A DNA stretch of 64,000 nt from Entoloma clypeatum (taxonomy: Eukaryota > Basidiomycota > Agaricomycetes > Agaricales > Entolomataceae): the NCBI GenBank assembly GCA_963565915.1, contig OY751487.1, positions 2,976,001-3,040,000 of the forward strand. The letters are read 5' to 3'. Both the position numbers and the translations under genes were made by a program. Under the pieces are notes generated by a model. It saw only the letters and a program-made list of their open reading frames with translations. It did not search any database and was not told where the DNA came from. Of this stretch, positions 1 through 11,998 are shown piece after piece. Position 1 is the stretch's first letter. The number at the start of each line of letters is the position of its first letter.

Positions 1-1
1 C

Positions 2-1917
2 GCTCCTCCTCAGAGTTCGCGCACACCGCCGTCCGAAGATGTCGACGGCGATTATAGCAGGGATGAAACTCGGCACATGGAACCGAAAGGCAGGGGCAAG
101 GGAAAGAACGTGAACTGGAAAGAGAGAGATGACAAGGATAGGAGCGCAAAGTCGGACGCTGCCATCCTTAGTGAATCTTCACTTGGCCATGTGTTCACAA
201 GAGAGATCAAGAAGACGGAGGAGAACCTGCACGCTCGTCTTGGACGTCTTATCGGAAAAGAAATGGATAAGCAGCGTAAGGGACTCTTTCTAGTCGATGA
301 CGTTCTCACTCAGCTTGTCCTCCCTCCGTAGATCAGCGCCTAGAGGACGCTCGCGCACACGAGCAAGCAGAAGACTTTGCGCGACAAGAAAAAATACTGA
401 AACTCATTTCAACTGAGCTTACGAGGAACACAACCCGTGTTGTCGAAATGGCGGTCAAGAACGAAGTCCAGAATTCGGTGTTGCCTTCTCTCGAAAATAT
501 CACCAAGAACGAAGTTCGCGCTGCTTTCAATGACCAGATTGGACGGGGCTTGGGTGATTACATCAGTCAGGTCAGTTCTCACATCGGTCCTTTTGTTTCG
601 GTTTACCATTGACGGTTTGCCCCATAGAGCCTGCCAGGAGAGCTCGAGAAACTGCTTTTCAGGGCGGACATCTCTGCTCACTTTGCGCATGTCCTGTCCA
701 CCACGCTGACTCCCCTCCTCGGAGGTCATGTTCATGAGGCGATGTCCAAAACTTTCATACCCTTGTATAACCAGCAGTTGAATCGATTCCATCAAGAATT
801 GTCCCAAGAACTTCGTCATGAAGTCCACAATCTCAAGACAGAGTTGATGTCTTGGCAACGTGATCTATTCAGAAACCAAGAGGTATGATGACATGCTTTC
901 TAGGTCAATCTCTGTCATCTTGACGTGAACATCAGGCATCCATCCGAGAACTGGAGCACACTGTGCGGACTTTGTCCGACCATGTGAAGTACCTCGCGAT
1001 GAACTCGAGTGGGCCGTTGCTTAACCTGCAACAGGCGCCAACACGCAATTCTCCAGGCGCTAGCATTCCGCCCGCTCAGCCTGGCTTGACTCAGTTGCAT
1101 CCTCGTCAGGCAAACCAACCACCGACCGTTCCTGTTTCAACCGATTACGGTCATAAGCTCGGAACCTTGCAGCAACAGCTGCAACCAGCGCCTCAGCAAG
1201 TACAACAGCCCCAGCACTGGTACCGACCGCCTCTCGCTGCCCCCCAGGCCTCCCATCCCGCCACGCTTCCCCAACCACCCCAACCACCCCCAGTTCCTCA
1301 GCCCCAGCCTCAACCCCCCGCCCAAGAGGTGAAGTCAACACCAGATGCCAGCGATACTTGGGAATCTGTGTTCCTCCCTGCTGTGCTGAGTGAGGACTTG
1401 CGAGATCTCCAGATCCTCCTTGCACGTACAAATGCCGACGTCGTCATGCCCCTGGATGGGCCTGGTCCTCTTTCGCAGCCTGTAATACTCACTGCTATGC
1501 ATCGTGTACGTTCTATTGCTACGTTTCCTTCCAACTTCTGCATATATAACTCGCTTCAGCTTGCAGCCATCGTTTGCGCAAGTCCTCCAAACGACGAGTC
1601 CTTCAGAAACGCCATGTGGTGGCTTCAACGCGGTATTAGCGTTCTTGACCCCAAGGTAAGTTTAATGACATTTGCAGTCGCAGGGAGGACATGCTATTGA
1701 CCGTTTGTCTCGCCTGTAGGAGCAAATCGTGATGGAATACTTGCCCAACGTTGTTCCCGGCATCTACACTCATCTCAACATGACTAAACAACGCCTTGGA
1801 CTTCCCGGAGGCCCGCCATCGCTCGAAAAGGCACGAGCGTCGGTCAATGACGCGCTTACCATGTTGCGCCGCAAGGGACTTCAGGGGTTCGAGGGCATGG
1901 AGGTGCCAAAGAAATAA
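2..1917 (+). CDS. EDC4/Ge-1-like mRNA decapping scaffold, C-terminal part (5' truncated by window edge)
   Basis: EDC4-type proteins hold the Dcp1-Dcp2 decapping complex together in P-bodies. The frame is open from base 2, so the gene begins outside the window. An intron near 272-330 splits a long helical stretch (residues such as RLEDARAHEQAEDFARQEK), followed by a second helical block around QLNRFHQELSQELRHEV at 780-825, as expected of the family's coiled coil. A Pro/Gln-rich linker (1030-1330) precedes the compact helical C-terminal domain starting at DTWESVFLPAVLSEDL and ending LQGFEGMEVPKK, stop at 1915-1917. Introns lie near 569-627, 884-935, 1507-1560 and 1655-1720. The helical C-terminal domain after a low-complexity linker is the main reason for the call. 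The WD40 part would lie upstream and is not visible. Next gene downstream on the same strand is the Argonaute remnant. Confidence 0.7.
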
Positions 1918-2058
1918 ACGTTTTTTTTTCCCTCTGTTTACTCGACTGCGACGTGATCTCTTTCCATTTTGACCTACTGACTTCTATCTGTTGTTGAACA
2001 ACTTGTAACGCAAAGCTATCCCAAGGTCTATACATAATGTTAGTACTCCTGAGTAAAT

Positions 2059-2068
2059 GTCACGTGAC
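2059..2068. promoter_or_regulatory. Palindromic E-box GTCACGTGAC upstream of the Argonaute gene
   Basis: A perfect 10-bp palindrome with CACGTG core lies 142 bp after the EDC4 stop and before the first recognisable Argonaute exon. Such sites bind bHLH factors of the Cbf1 type in fungi. The position fits a promoter; function is inferred only. Confidence 0.25.
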
Positions 2069-2199
2069 TGAGAGGTTACTTATATGCCAGTGTTGGGGCG
2101 GCGGTGCGCCAGAGAACTTGCTCCCATCCAACGCGCTCTGGTGGAAAGCACCCTCAGGGAGCTTTGGAGGCTGCACGCCTTTTTCACCGCTGCCGTATC

Positions 2200-5100
2200 G
2201 ATCACCCAACTTGGTACAATCGTATGGAAACCTTGTTCAAATCAAATCTGATCAGACATCAGACCTGAAGATAATGTGGCGCACGCAGTCGTTGCCAGAA
2301 CCAACGCGTTTGAAATCAAGTGGGCCGAAACCGGATATGTCTATCATTACGATGGTATATATAGAACGCGTTATTGATCAGGTACTTGTTAACGATGGTC
2401 ATGTTATCATGCTAGTTGGTTTGTGATTTCTTCACTAGCGACTAACGGCAATATTAACCAGATTTCAGTCATTACCCCTTTATGGGAGTTGAAAGACCGA
2501 GAATGGAGACTCGGGAACGTCAAAGGCACCGAACTAATGATGAGGCTGCAGCAACGGGTCGCGCCGAAAATATTTTCTCCTCTCGGGGGTTAGCATGGTT
2601 CATCTCGCACAAATCACCAATCCCTTTGATGGTTTTGCATTATTGCAGCCTACGACGGCACGAAAAACCTGTTCTCATTCAAGGAATATGACCTCAAGAC
2701 TTCAAAAGTAAGCTGGTAGACTTGAACTCTCAGCGGGCATGCGTCGCTCAGGTTTCTTGACAAGTTCACTGTCCCGTGGGACGCGAACCCATCTCGCCGA
2801 GAAAAGAATGTTCTCATCACTGTCTCCTACGTCACGAGTATCAATGTCAGGTGCGTCCAACGCCCCTCCCCGTCCACTGAACACCAATTTATCGGAGCAG
2901 GAGCTTGAGGAAGCTCACTCAAGGCGACCGCGGGAGTCTGGATAATGCAGCAATTTCCTTGACTATGCTCAATCTTTTCCTTCAGTCCAGCCCCCGAATG
3001 TAAGAGGGCTGGTATACTCCGGCCGTGATCGTGCTTTGTCTGATTTATCCACGTCTCAGGCAGGACCCAAGGGTGCACAACGCCAAAAGTTTTTTCACCC
3101 CGGACGGAAAACGTGAGGGTTTCGATAGCGCAACTACTATGTGATTCTCATCATTATCAGCCTGAGAGTCGAGCTCTCGAATCAGGCCTGTGGAGCTGTG
3201 GCGCGGATACTTCCAGTGCGGTTTCTGCCTTCCGCCCCGTCTCTTTGATAAATACCAGGAGTGTGAGATCTGCATTGGGACGCATCATCGTGAATGTCGA
3301 CGTTACAGTAGGAGTAGTGTAAGGTTTTCCTTTATCGTCACATCGCAGTCACTTCACTCTTGTATCAGGATCCCTGCTTTCAAGCTGGAGCAGATTTGTG
3401 CAGACTATCTCGGCTTGCACAATGTGCGAGGTTTATCGCAACTGTCCAAGCAAGACACGGGGAGGCTTCGTCTGTTCTTGAAGGGTTTGAAGGTTGACGT
3501 TGTTTTACCTGGTCATTCAGGGAAGAGGCCCAAGCCCATCAAAGACGTCGTCAGCAATGTCGATTCCTACATCTTTGAAAAAGGTGAAGAGCGTATCTCG
3601 GTCGCGGTCAGTGCTTCTGGTCTAGAAGCTTTCTGATTTATTGAATTTTCCTCGACGAGTACAGGATCATTTCAAAAGGACACATAACCACGTCATCTAT
3701 CCTGGTTCCCTAGGCGTCCGACTCGGACAAGATGGCTTTTCCCCATCAGCGTATGCAAGACGATACAACAGTTGTGCAAGGTCAGTTGGAGCAACAATAT
3801 ACCTAGTCTAGAATCGCTCGTCTCCGGATATCGTCAGAGAGGCTCTCACATTCTCCCCCCCTGATCCCAAGAAACGATTGGATGCGATCACTTCGGGATG
3901 GGCCGAGCTCCGTTATCAAAGATCAGAATTCCTGCTTGGTGCGGGAATCCAAGTCAACCCAGAACCTCTCAAGGTTCAGGGCCGCATTCTTCCACAACCT
4001 GAAATCAGGTTCCAGAATGGGAAGATAACACCGAAAGTAAGAGTTTGTTAAACCCCAACGCACACAGCTGATACCTTGGTCAGAGGCCTGGGCAATGGGA
4101 TGTGATGAAGAAAACCCTTTTTAAACCAGCTGGTTTACGAAATTGGACCGTTGTCGATTTTGCGGGGTGTGATATGAACACGCTCAACATTTTCGTCTCT
4201 GGATTGAAGAAGGCAATGGAAGAAAGAGGTGAATATGCCCTTATAATATGAGTCGATCAAATCCAATGTAACCGTTTCAATCTTAGGCATGCGTAAGTAC
4301 AAGCATTCTATTCAATATCTCATCGATCGCTGAATGTAAACAGACGTTGAAAGAGCTAACGACGTTGAAAGAGCAGACGGCCACAATCTCATGAAAGCTA
4401 GTTTCATTTTGCCTATATGTATGAAATCATTATTGACAGGAATCATATAGGTGCTAGATGATGCTTGTCGAAAAGCACAGGCATACATGATCCTCGTCAT
4501 CTTGCCGGAGTCCGCTGCAGCTCTGTACTGCAATGTTAAGAGGTATGGTGATATAATACAGGGTGTCGTCACTCAGTGTGTTGTGAGTATCGCCCTCAGT
4601 CATCAAAGACAAAACAATCAAAGGAATGAATAGAAATGGAGTGGCAAACTAGCAAACGATGTCAGAAACAACCGCTCTGACCAATACTACAACAATCTGA
4701 AGTACTTTCCTGTCTTTCTGTATCCTGTATGTTCTCAATTTTCTGCCCAGGATCAATGCGAAATTGGGCGGTACAAATATGCTACCTGTGGCTGCGAGTA
4801 TGACATTCTTGGCCAGTGAGAGTGATCTAACCATGGTCCTGGGTAAGCGAACTAGTCATATAAAGGATCCTTGGTTAAGCAGTGAAATCACAGGTGCCGA
4901 TGTCAGCCACCCAGCACCTGGAAGTCATCTCCCCTCGGTATCTGCCCTAGTCTCGTCTATAGATGGCGAGTTCTCCCGATACGTGGCCTCCGTCAGGGTT
5001 CAGGAGGCACGTATGGAAATGATCGAGGATATAGGTGATATGTTCGAGGTATGTTGGACTTTTCCGACACTGTTGGCATGTCTTGATCATTCTGGCTTTT

Positions 5101-6081
5101 ACAGAGAGCCTTGCATGCCTTCAGACAAAATAATGGCAATAGGCTCCCACGTCGCATTTTGATATTCCGAGATGGCGTTTCCGAAGGAGAGTTCTTGACC
5201 GTTCGCGATACAGAACTCGCAGCAATGCGAGGTTTGGTTCTCATCTATCAGTCACGTTACTTTCAGGCTTACTCTCGTTTCTGAAGTCCCGCTTGAGAAA
5301 TTATATGGGCCTAACTCTTCAAATTGGCCATTGATGGCACTTATCATCGTTGGAAAGCGACATCATTTTAGGTTTTTCCCGATGGACAGGAATTCGGAGG
5401 ATGAGAGGGGCAATGGTAATCTCAGAGCAGGGTTTGGATAACGGCAAGCCTGAGGATTCTCATAACACTTCAGATACTCTGCCACTAAGTCTCATCTCAG
5501 ACATTAAACATCCAGTTCATCATGATTTCTATCTTCAGTCGCAACCCGGACTCAAGGGAAGTAGGTCGATACTCAACTTCTTCTTGACAAGGCTCTGAAT
5601 TTGGGGTTGGATAAGCAAGCCGCCCTAGCCACTATACAGTACTGAACAATGGTTGGGGACTCAGCCTGCAACAGTGGGTAATTTATTCATCCATATTCGT
5701 TCGTTTCTACTTACGTTGTGACGCCAGGTTTGAAGAGATAGCGTATGGAACGGTTTATTGACTTTCTTTTGGCATGAAAAACCCACCTACTCATAGATAC
5801 GCGTTATGCGTTCGACTAGGGCTCCTGCACCGGTATACTGTGCGTATTTATGATCTGTCCTATGCTTTCCGTGCTCAAACAGAACTCTTTCAACTTAGAT
5901 GCTGATGTTGGTCCTATCTGACCGTTGACACGCCTGTCCAGCTCGTATGTCGTCGAGCCAAGTTTCATTATGATGAAGACGCTGGAATTGAAGATCTGGA
6001 TGCTATGTCAGCCAACTCGGAAGGACCTCACATGGACTTTTTCGAGAGTCGTTTCCGAGATGTGCTATGTATTTTGTGTAG
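2200..6081 (+). pseudogene. Argonaute (QDE-2-like) gene with a degraded PIWI 3' half
   Basis: Argonautes load small RNAs and silence matching transcripts. The N domain shows ARTNAFEIKWAETGYVYHYDG (from about 2284) and ELKDREWRLGNVKGTELMMR. L1/PAZ shows VELWRGYFQ joined through a 46-nt intron to SVRSALGRIIVNVDVTVGVV, then LEQICADYLG. MID shows ILPESAAALYCNVKRYGDI. PIWI shows GADVSHPAPGSHLPS and FRDGVSEGEF, carrying two of the catalytic acidic residues. These exons splice cleanly with GT-AG introns. After about 5230 the frame fails repeatedly: VGKRHHFRFFP runs into a stop at 5439-5441, DIKHPVHHDFYLQSQPGLKG is in another frame, the stretch that should carry the catalytic His is frame-broken and no His is visible, RSTRAPAPVYC and CRRAKFHYDEDAG are again out of phase, and the typical C-terminal MYFV (6067-6078) lies in a different frame from the preceding ESRFRDV. 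Sequencing error is the alternative. The start codon is not resolved. Confidence 0.65.
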
Positions 6082-6140
6082 TAGATGAGAGAATGTTGTA
6101 GTATTACGCAAGCAAGTTTACCTTGTGCTCAGCATCCTAC

Positions 6141-6966
6141 ATGGCAAGCCGAGGCTGGTTCAATCTTGAAGCCGCGAGCGGAGCAATCCCAGAGACCCAA
6201 TTTTTCGAAGGTGATTCTGCGTTCAAATTTCTTGGACTTTCACGAACGCAAAGGCTGTATGGATTCATTGGGTGGTAAGTCGTGCTCTCAATCTATGTGT
6301 TGAACTCGCCTGTGTCAACTACCTGCCAGTCTTGCGATTGGGTTCTTGTTGAGTCTGTTGGGCTCCATAGTGTTGTTCCTGGGTCAACTAGGCATATTTG
6401 CCAGTAAGTGTATTCATTCGCGGTGAACTTGGGAATCCTCCTAAATCTCCTCCGTTTCAAGTCCTCTTTGTCATTGGCACAATAGTATCCCTGGTTGGAA
6501 CCGGCTTTCTCCTTGGCGTGTGTGCAATTCTCTGCGATTATTCTTTCGAAGGCTGAGCTATTTGACATCCAGTTCCTCAAACAGCTGAAGCTCGTGATTT
6601 ATGCGCTTTCAAGTACCACCCATCATGCTGACCCATTTGCCCCCAGATGTTCAAGCCCGTCCGAGTCGTCGCATCGGTAGTATTTCTTGCATCAATAGGT
6701 CTGGTCTTCGTCGCCGCTTTCGTTCTGAAAAATGATGTGCGCGAGTTTCTCTTCGCTCCTATCTATGCATTGGATGATCAACATTTCTACCGTCCAGATC
6801 CTGTGCATCAGTATGTGTTCTGCCCCACTCAACTTAGCCGACGGTTGATCATTCTCGCTGCTTGTTCATAGTATTCGTAATCATAGAATATTTGGCGTAC
6901 ACCTGGTACACACTGTCATATATTCCTTATGCACGCACGGCGGTCTTGAAGGCTGTGGGTATGTGA
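6141..6966 (+). CDS. SFT2-family Golgi/endosome vesicle transport membrane protein
   Basis: Small four-helix membrane protein of the GOT1/SFT2 family, which acts in fusion of endosome-derived vesicles with the Golgi. The start at 6141 (MASRGWFNLEAASG) leads into GLSRTQRLYGFIG, the conserved cytosolic entry to the first helix. The first intron (6275-6329) then joins to CLAIGFLLSLLGSIVLFLGQ. Later exons give VLFVIGTIVSLVGTGFLLG, MFKPVRVVASVVFLASIGLV and finally VIIEYLAYTWYTLSYIPYAR, ending VLKAVGM with stop 6964-6966. All four membrane segments and the positively charged KPVR loop are present. The gene starts only 59 bp after the end of the Argonaute remnant, so their transcripts may overlap. 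Length (roughly 190-200 residues after splicing) fits the family. Confidence 0.85.
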
Positions 6967-7041
6967 TTAGCATCAAGGTCTGGGCTAATGCCTTCGACTC
7001 GTACTTATTGGCACGTCTTATACCTAACATTCTACCGATAA

Positions 7042-7062
7042 ATGATGATGATGATGATGATA
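7042..7062. repeat. (ATG)n microsatellite in convergent intergenic DNA
   Basis: Six to seven perfect ATG units sit in the 408-bp space between the convergent ends of the SFT2 gene (stop 6966) and the glyoxalase II gene (stop 7375). Nothing else recognisable is seen in that space. Confidence 0.8.
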
Positions 7063-7374
7063 GATCTTTGAAGCGGTCCATAAACTTGACATAGCACCTT
7101 GAACGTGGGTGATTCACAAGAGCTAGTATACGTATGATTACTAGGTGACAGTTTGTCCGATCTAAACTGGGTCCAAAAAACATCGGATTCATCTAAATCG
7201 TTTTAGTCTCTCAGTGAATGACATCGGGTTGAAAGGGCATGTACAAACCCCGAAAAGTTGTTTTTCAGACGTCTCAGAGCATCCATAATATCACTCTGTG
7301 ACGTCTTTGCAGTGGCAGATGTATTTTTGCTGTAGAGGGCACCGTTAAGGATAAAAATGCAGATGATTATACAT

Positions 7375-8321
7375 TTAGACTGACCGAACAGGTTCACTAT
7401 CGAGTTGCATGAAGACGTTCCATTCTTTCTCGTCTCCGATGTTGGTCAGACCAGTGGTAGTAGGGTTGTCCTTTACGAGGTCAGTCAGCCTCTGTAACGC
7501 CTTATTATCCGGGTCGATGGATTTGGCAAAGGCGAGGTTGCCAGCCGTGTAATCGTGGCCGGTGTATACCACAGTGTCGTTCGGTAGCGTTCCAAGGTAA
7601 CCGAGGGCATGGATCATCTCTTCAGCTGTGCCTTCAAAGAATCGACCACAACCGGCAATGAAGAGAGTATCTCCAGTGAAGACACCACCTGGTTGAGATT
7701 CTTTCGCCTTGTCCACCACATAATAACAAATGGAATCCTGCGTGTGACAGGGGGTGGCCAAACATCTGAGATTTACGATACGAAAGTCAGTTGGTGCGTC
7801 AGGAAAAGTGTTCAAGGGACTTCACCTGATATATATGTTGTCCCCGAGCATGAGCACGTCCCTATCTTTTACTATGTTCGTTACTGCTTCGACCTTGTCA
7901 CTGCCGCCATAGATAGGAGCATGATGAAACCTAGCAGCCTACTACGAAATCAGCAAACTACTGTGAACGAAGTTGGCAGAAGGGCATACGAAGTCCTAAT
8001 ACCCGTGATAGTGTCAGTAATCAGTAACAGTTAAACATCACAAGCGAACGGCTCGACCTTATTTCCGCCGCTGTGGTCGTGGTGATGATGTGTGGTAATT
8101 GCTGCAACTATCTTGACATCTAGTTTGTCAGCCGCCGCAGTGACCTTGGCTATATCGTATGGGTCGACGGCAGCAGCCTCGCGTGAAAGGTCATCAATGA
8201 GAAGATAGGCATAATTGTCGTGCCTAACGGGAACTGGTACAATCCTCATGTTTGGATGACGGGATATAGAGAACCTACGGACATGGAACAACTGTCGCAA
8301 CATCTTTAAAAGGTATGCCAT
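7375..8321 (-). CDS. Hydroxyacylglutathione hydrolase (glyoxalase II)
   Basis: Hydrolyses S-lactoylglutathione to lactate and glutathione, the second step of methylglyoxal detoxification. Metallo-beta-lactamase fold: MRIVPVPVRHDNYAYLLID opens the domain, and THHHHDHSGGN is the THxHxDHxxG site that binds two metals. The next exon carries VNLRCLATPCHTQDSICYYV (third ligand His), GDTLFIAGCGRFFEGTAEEM (bridging Asp) and YTGHDYT (last His). The C-terminal substrate-binding part ends DEKEWNVFMQLD...PVRSV. The longer start at 8321 adds a basic N-terminal stretch (MAYLLKMLRQLFHVRRFSISR) that looks like a mitochondrial targeting peptide; the Met at MRIVP would give a cytosolic form. An intron separates the HHHHDH exon from the rest (about 7810-8050). 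Confidence 0.92.
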
Positions 8322-8357
8322 TGTTATTTATGTTTCTTAAATAAACAGGACTGCAAA

Positions 8358-10966
8358 CTAATCACTCAGAATGGCTTGCACGACATTTGCCACCCTCAAC
8401 TGTCTAAGGTCCGTATAGGTCTGCAACAACAGTCAGAAATGAACAACAGAAGCACTCATGCATACATACCTGACCACATCCAACGAATATAATCGGCTGT
8501 CCAGTAACGTATGTCATCGAAAGTGCAGCTCCCACCTATTGCAAAAAAAAAAAAAAAGATTTACACAGCACAGGAACAATTATAGAGTAAAAAATGACCT
8601 TGTCGTCGACAGTATCCCACTTGGTAACAAGCATGCCATCAATTCCACGACTTTTCCCGGAGCCTGTGGCAGATGAGAAATCGCGGAGTGCACGATCGAA
8701 CTTCGTCAGTTGATCGACAGCTTCGTTTCCGACAAGCGCCTCGCCAACAAAGATAATGCTGTCGGGGTTATTGACGGACACGAGCTAGACAGGAGACGTT
8801 TGATTTGCAGAAAGATAGTCATGGAATGTGAACCGACACACCTTGGCCAGTGCTCGCATCAAGGGCTACAAGAAAGTGTCTGTTTAGCAGGTGACATAAA
8901 AAAGCTTTTATACCACCCCACCTCGTTATCTTGCATACGACCTGCGGTATCAATGAGAACGACATCAAAGTCATGGTCCCTCGCTACGGTCGAGTGAGCT
9001 TATAACTGTACATAAAGGGTTGTTATCTTACCGAAAACCATCGCTTCCTTCGCTATTGCAGCTGCATCTTTTCCATAACCTCGTTCGAAGAGCTCAACTC
9101 GACCTTTGCTATCCGCGGCGCCGTTGACACCAAGCATGCTCAGATTACGGACATGCACGCGCAGTTGTTCCACTGCTCCACTCCTGCATATAGTCAATTC
9201 TTACTTCCATGAAGAAGTAAGGGCAAACTCGTACCTGAAAGTATCACATGCGGCGATCAAAACACGCAAGCCGTTCTGCACCAGCCAGAAACAAACCTTC
9301 GACAAATTCGTGCTTTTCCCTACGCCATTCACGCCGACAAAGGTGATACTATATGGCATTCGTTGTTGTGTTGAAGGCAGAGGAGAAGATAACTTGGTTT
9401 TAATAGAAAGCAATAGGTCGGTAGAAGTTTTAGGTGTCAGGATACGTGTTAGAGAGGTGGCCAGCGCCGTGCGCACGGCTGCATTCACAGCTGTGATATT
9501 TGTTTAGGAGAATTTTTGATGGGAAAAAAAAAGACAGACTTTGAAAACCGCCAACCTTTTTACCCACAAGGCTTTCGCCGACACCTTCACAAACCTTGTC
9601 TGCAATTTCTTTGGCCACATTTTTCTTCATGAGATGTTGCTTCATTCCCTCCAATACGGGTTTGAGATCCTCTTGTGTCAAGACTTTGGAACCCGTCAAT
9701 CGGGCAAAGAGGGAGCCCAGCGTGCCAAGAGACCCAGATGTTGGTGGGTTGGTTCCGTTTGTCGGTCGCAGGGCACTGACGATGAGTTTTTCGGCATCAT
9801 TGTTGTTCGAGAATTCCCAATCTTTGACTTCATAAAGTCCTTCTTGCGTACGAACGCCAAGCGAGGACTGGTCGACAAGTGCTTGAAGATCGGGAGATGC
9901 AACGGCCCTATTCATTGAGGTGGATCTATCAGAAAAATCCAGAGATGCCATATCCGACTCTGTGACAGGTTCGTCGCCCCATTTACGTTGTGACTTTACT
10001 TTGTTTTTGCGTTTGGCGGGTAAATCGGGGCTGTATGATGGGTGGGCATAGGAAAGGAACACGTAGATATTGAACTGACTCAGAACTCGTAAAAGCGTCC
10101 CCTGTGGGTCGAGGCTCGGCCCTCCCTCCACGTCTGCCTCCGCGCCCGCGCAATCTGTTTTTCAAAGCTTGAACATTTCTTGCAATCTGTTGCTCGTCAT
10201 GGGGAACGTCGGACGATAGCGAAGGAGCTATGGAAGCAGATTAACAAACATCGATTTGCAGGAAGTGCAGTATAAACCGGTGCTTTGCTCGTCTGGGAGT
10301 GGGGTAGTCGTCGCTGGAGAAGGTGAGCGCGGGGCGTTTCTCAAGCGTTGTTTGCGATCCTATACCATTTGAAGCAGTGTCAACAGTGTAGCTCAAAAGA
10401 AATACCTGTGCGGCCTTGTCTTCAAAACCTCTGAGAACTTTGTCGAAAATGGTGTCCCAGCCCTCAAAAGCCTCAGCGAAGTTCCAAGATTTGACTTGAC
10501 CGGCAGCGACTTTGACCGAGTTGAGGGCGTGCAAGGAAGCCACAAAGGTTGTGAGGAAGGGCTCAAAAGACTTGACAAAGAAAGATTTCAATGCAGCCAG
10601 AAGATCGTTGACATATGTGAGTTGAAGGATCCGCTGATATGCAATCTGGAGAGTTGTGAGGTTGACATCGATAAGGGGTATGTACAGGAGCATACTACGA
10701 AAACGAGCTCCAGGTCATTCACAAAGGACCATTTGACAGCGTAGCCGTCTTTCTCGTACTGGTCGTCGGCGGTGCGGCCCTCTATGAGAGCTTCACGAAT
10801 GAGGGAATTGACGGGTGAGGCGGGTGAAGAGGCGAGAAGGGCGGCGTCTGGGGTGAATGAGCGGGACCACAAGACGAGGCCGCCTAGCTGATAACTGAGA
10901 AGGGCATGTAGAAGGGAGGGAGTGGCGCAACAGACCTTTGTGAGAGATCGAACAGTGATCGAGCAT
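8358..10966 (-). CDS. Signal recognition particle receptor subunit alpha (SRP docking protein)
   Basis: GTPase that docks SRP-ribosome complexes on the ER membrane. The start (MLDHCSISHKG, 10966) is followed after an intron by LVLWSRSFTPDA, and then the SRX/longin-like N-terminal domain with VNSLIREALIEGR and LQLTYVNDLLAALKSFF, which binds the beta subunit. A basic, charged linker (about 9950-10060) leads to the NG domain. Its motifs are P-loop GVNGVGKSTNLSK (about 9300-9340), ACDTFR, DTAGRMQDNE (about 8945), TKWD (GTPase G4) and TGQPIIFVGCGQ. The C-terminus reads TYTDLRQLRVANVVQAILSD with stop at 8358-8360. Many short introns; one holds a 15-A run near 8545. The upstream cyclin L gene on the same strand ends only 24 bp before this start codon. 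Confidence 0.93.
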
Positions 10967-10990
10967 ACTTATGGTCAAAAGTAAAAACGT

Positions 10991-11998
10991 CTACTCGTCA
11001 CGTGCTATGCCATGCTCTTCTAACCATCTCCGCACATCTTTTTTGCTCATCATCCCCACCACCTCAGCCGTCCGCTTCTGATACAGCCGCATAATGTATC
11101 CACATACACTCCACAGGTCTTCCCAGCACGTATCAAATAATTCCCACCAGCAATTCGGACTCGTCGACGGCAGCGGAATATCCAGGTGCCGCACAGCAAG
11201 CAAGATGGCCGCGCTCACGATCGTCGGAACCTGATAGAGTACATACACCGGTGTCTGGAACCTGATCGTGGGTGAGCGGGCGGACAAGCCATAATCAACG
11301 GGCAGGTTGATTTACGCATCGTTGAGATAACCCCAAGCTCGTGTGCACATGTCCTCTCGCGATGTCAAACCCAGCACTCGCATATAGTTAATGAGCGTTC
11401 CATACGGCAAGACGACGTGCACGTTGAAGCCAAGGCGCTTCAGCACTTGCATTTCGGACACGACAATTGCGTCCTTGAGGTCGTAAAATGTCGTGCCAAA
11501 GTACGACATGGGAGCATACTTGAACTCCTTGTTCAGGTTGTTTTGCAAAAGGTGCCTACCCCGCTGCAAAAGTAGATCGTACACGTTGATAAGGTCCCGT
11601 GTTCTCAGCGGGCATTCTTCCAATTTGGAAGCAAGGTAGAGTGAACCCATTGCAATATCCTAAGGGAAAAATAAAGATGATATGTGGTCTCCCCGGGTGC
11701 AAGAGAGATGACAGCTTACTCCGACACCAAACTGCTTCATCGATGACACAAACCAGAATCGCTGGAACAAGACCTGAGCGGTGGCCACAGCAACCTGTTT
11801 CCTGATCTCCAGACGAATCAGGATATCGGGATGGTACCAAGAGAGCACTTACTGTTTTAACAAGATGCCTGCCTGGTGTATGAGCTTACAACCGTGTCCT
11901 CGAAGATCTTCTTCGAGATCTTCGGGTATCCCATCGTCTCGAGAGGGCGTTTTCTCGATCTGGGAAAGAGAAGCTAGAGGGTATAGTGTGGCAGCCAT
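10991..11998 (-). CDS. Cyclin L-type cyclin (transcription/splicing cyclin)
   Basis: Cyclin L partners CDK11-type kinases in RNA polymerase II transcription and pre-mRNA splicing. The start at 11998 gives MAATLYPLASLSQIEKTPSR, then DGIPEDLEEDLRGHGCKLIHQAGILLK, which matches the conserved entry to the first cyclin box. Later exons give VAVATAQVLFQRFWF, the cyclin-box signature MGSLYLASKLEECPLRTRDLINV and VLKRLGFNVHVVLPYG. The second cyclin fold follows: AWGYLNDA, TPVYVLYQVPTIVSAAILLAVRHLDIPLP. The protein stops shortly after the second fold (WLEEHGIARDE) and has no C-terminal RS domain, unlike animal cyclin L. An Arg/Ser-rich protein is encoded immediately head-to-head. Confidence 0.85.

Noticed and set aside
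6881..7192. Open frame with poly-Ser between SFT2 and glyoxalase II
   Set aside because: The Ser run is a translation of the ATG microsatellite and the frame overlaps the SFT2 last exon in antisense.
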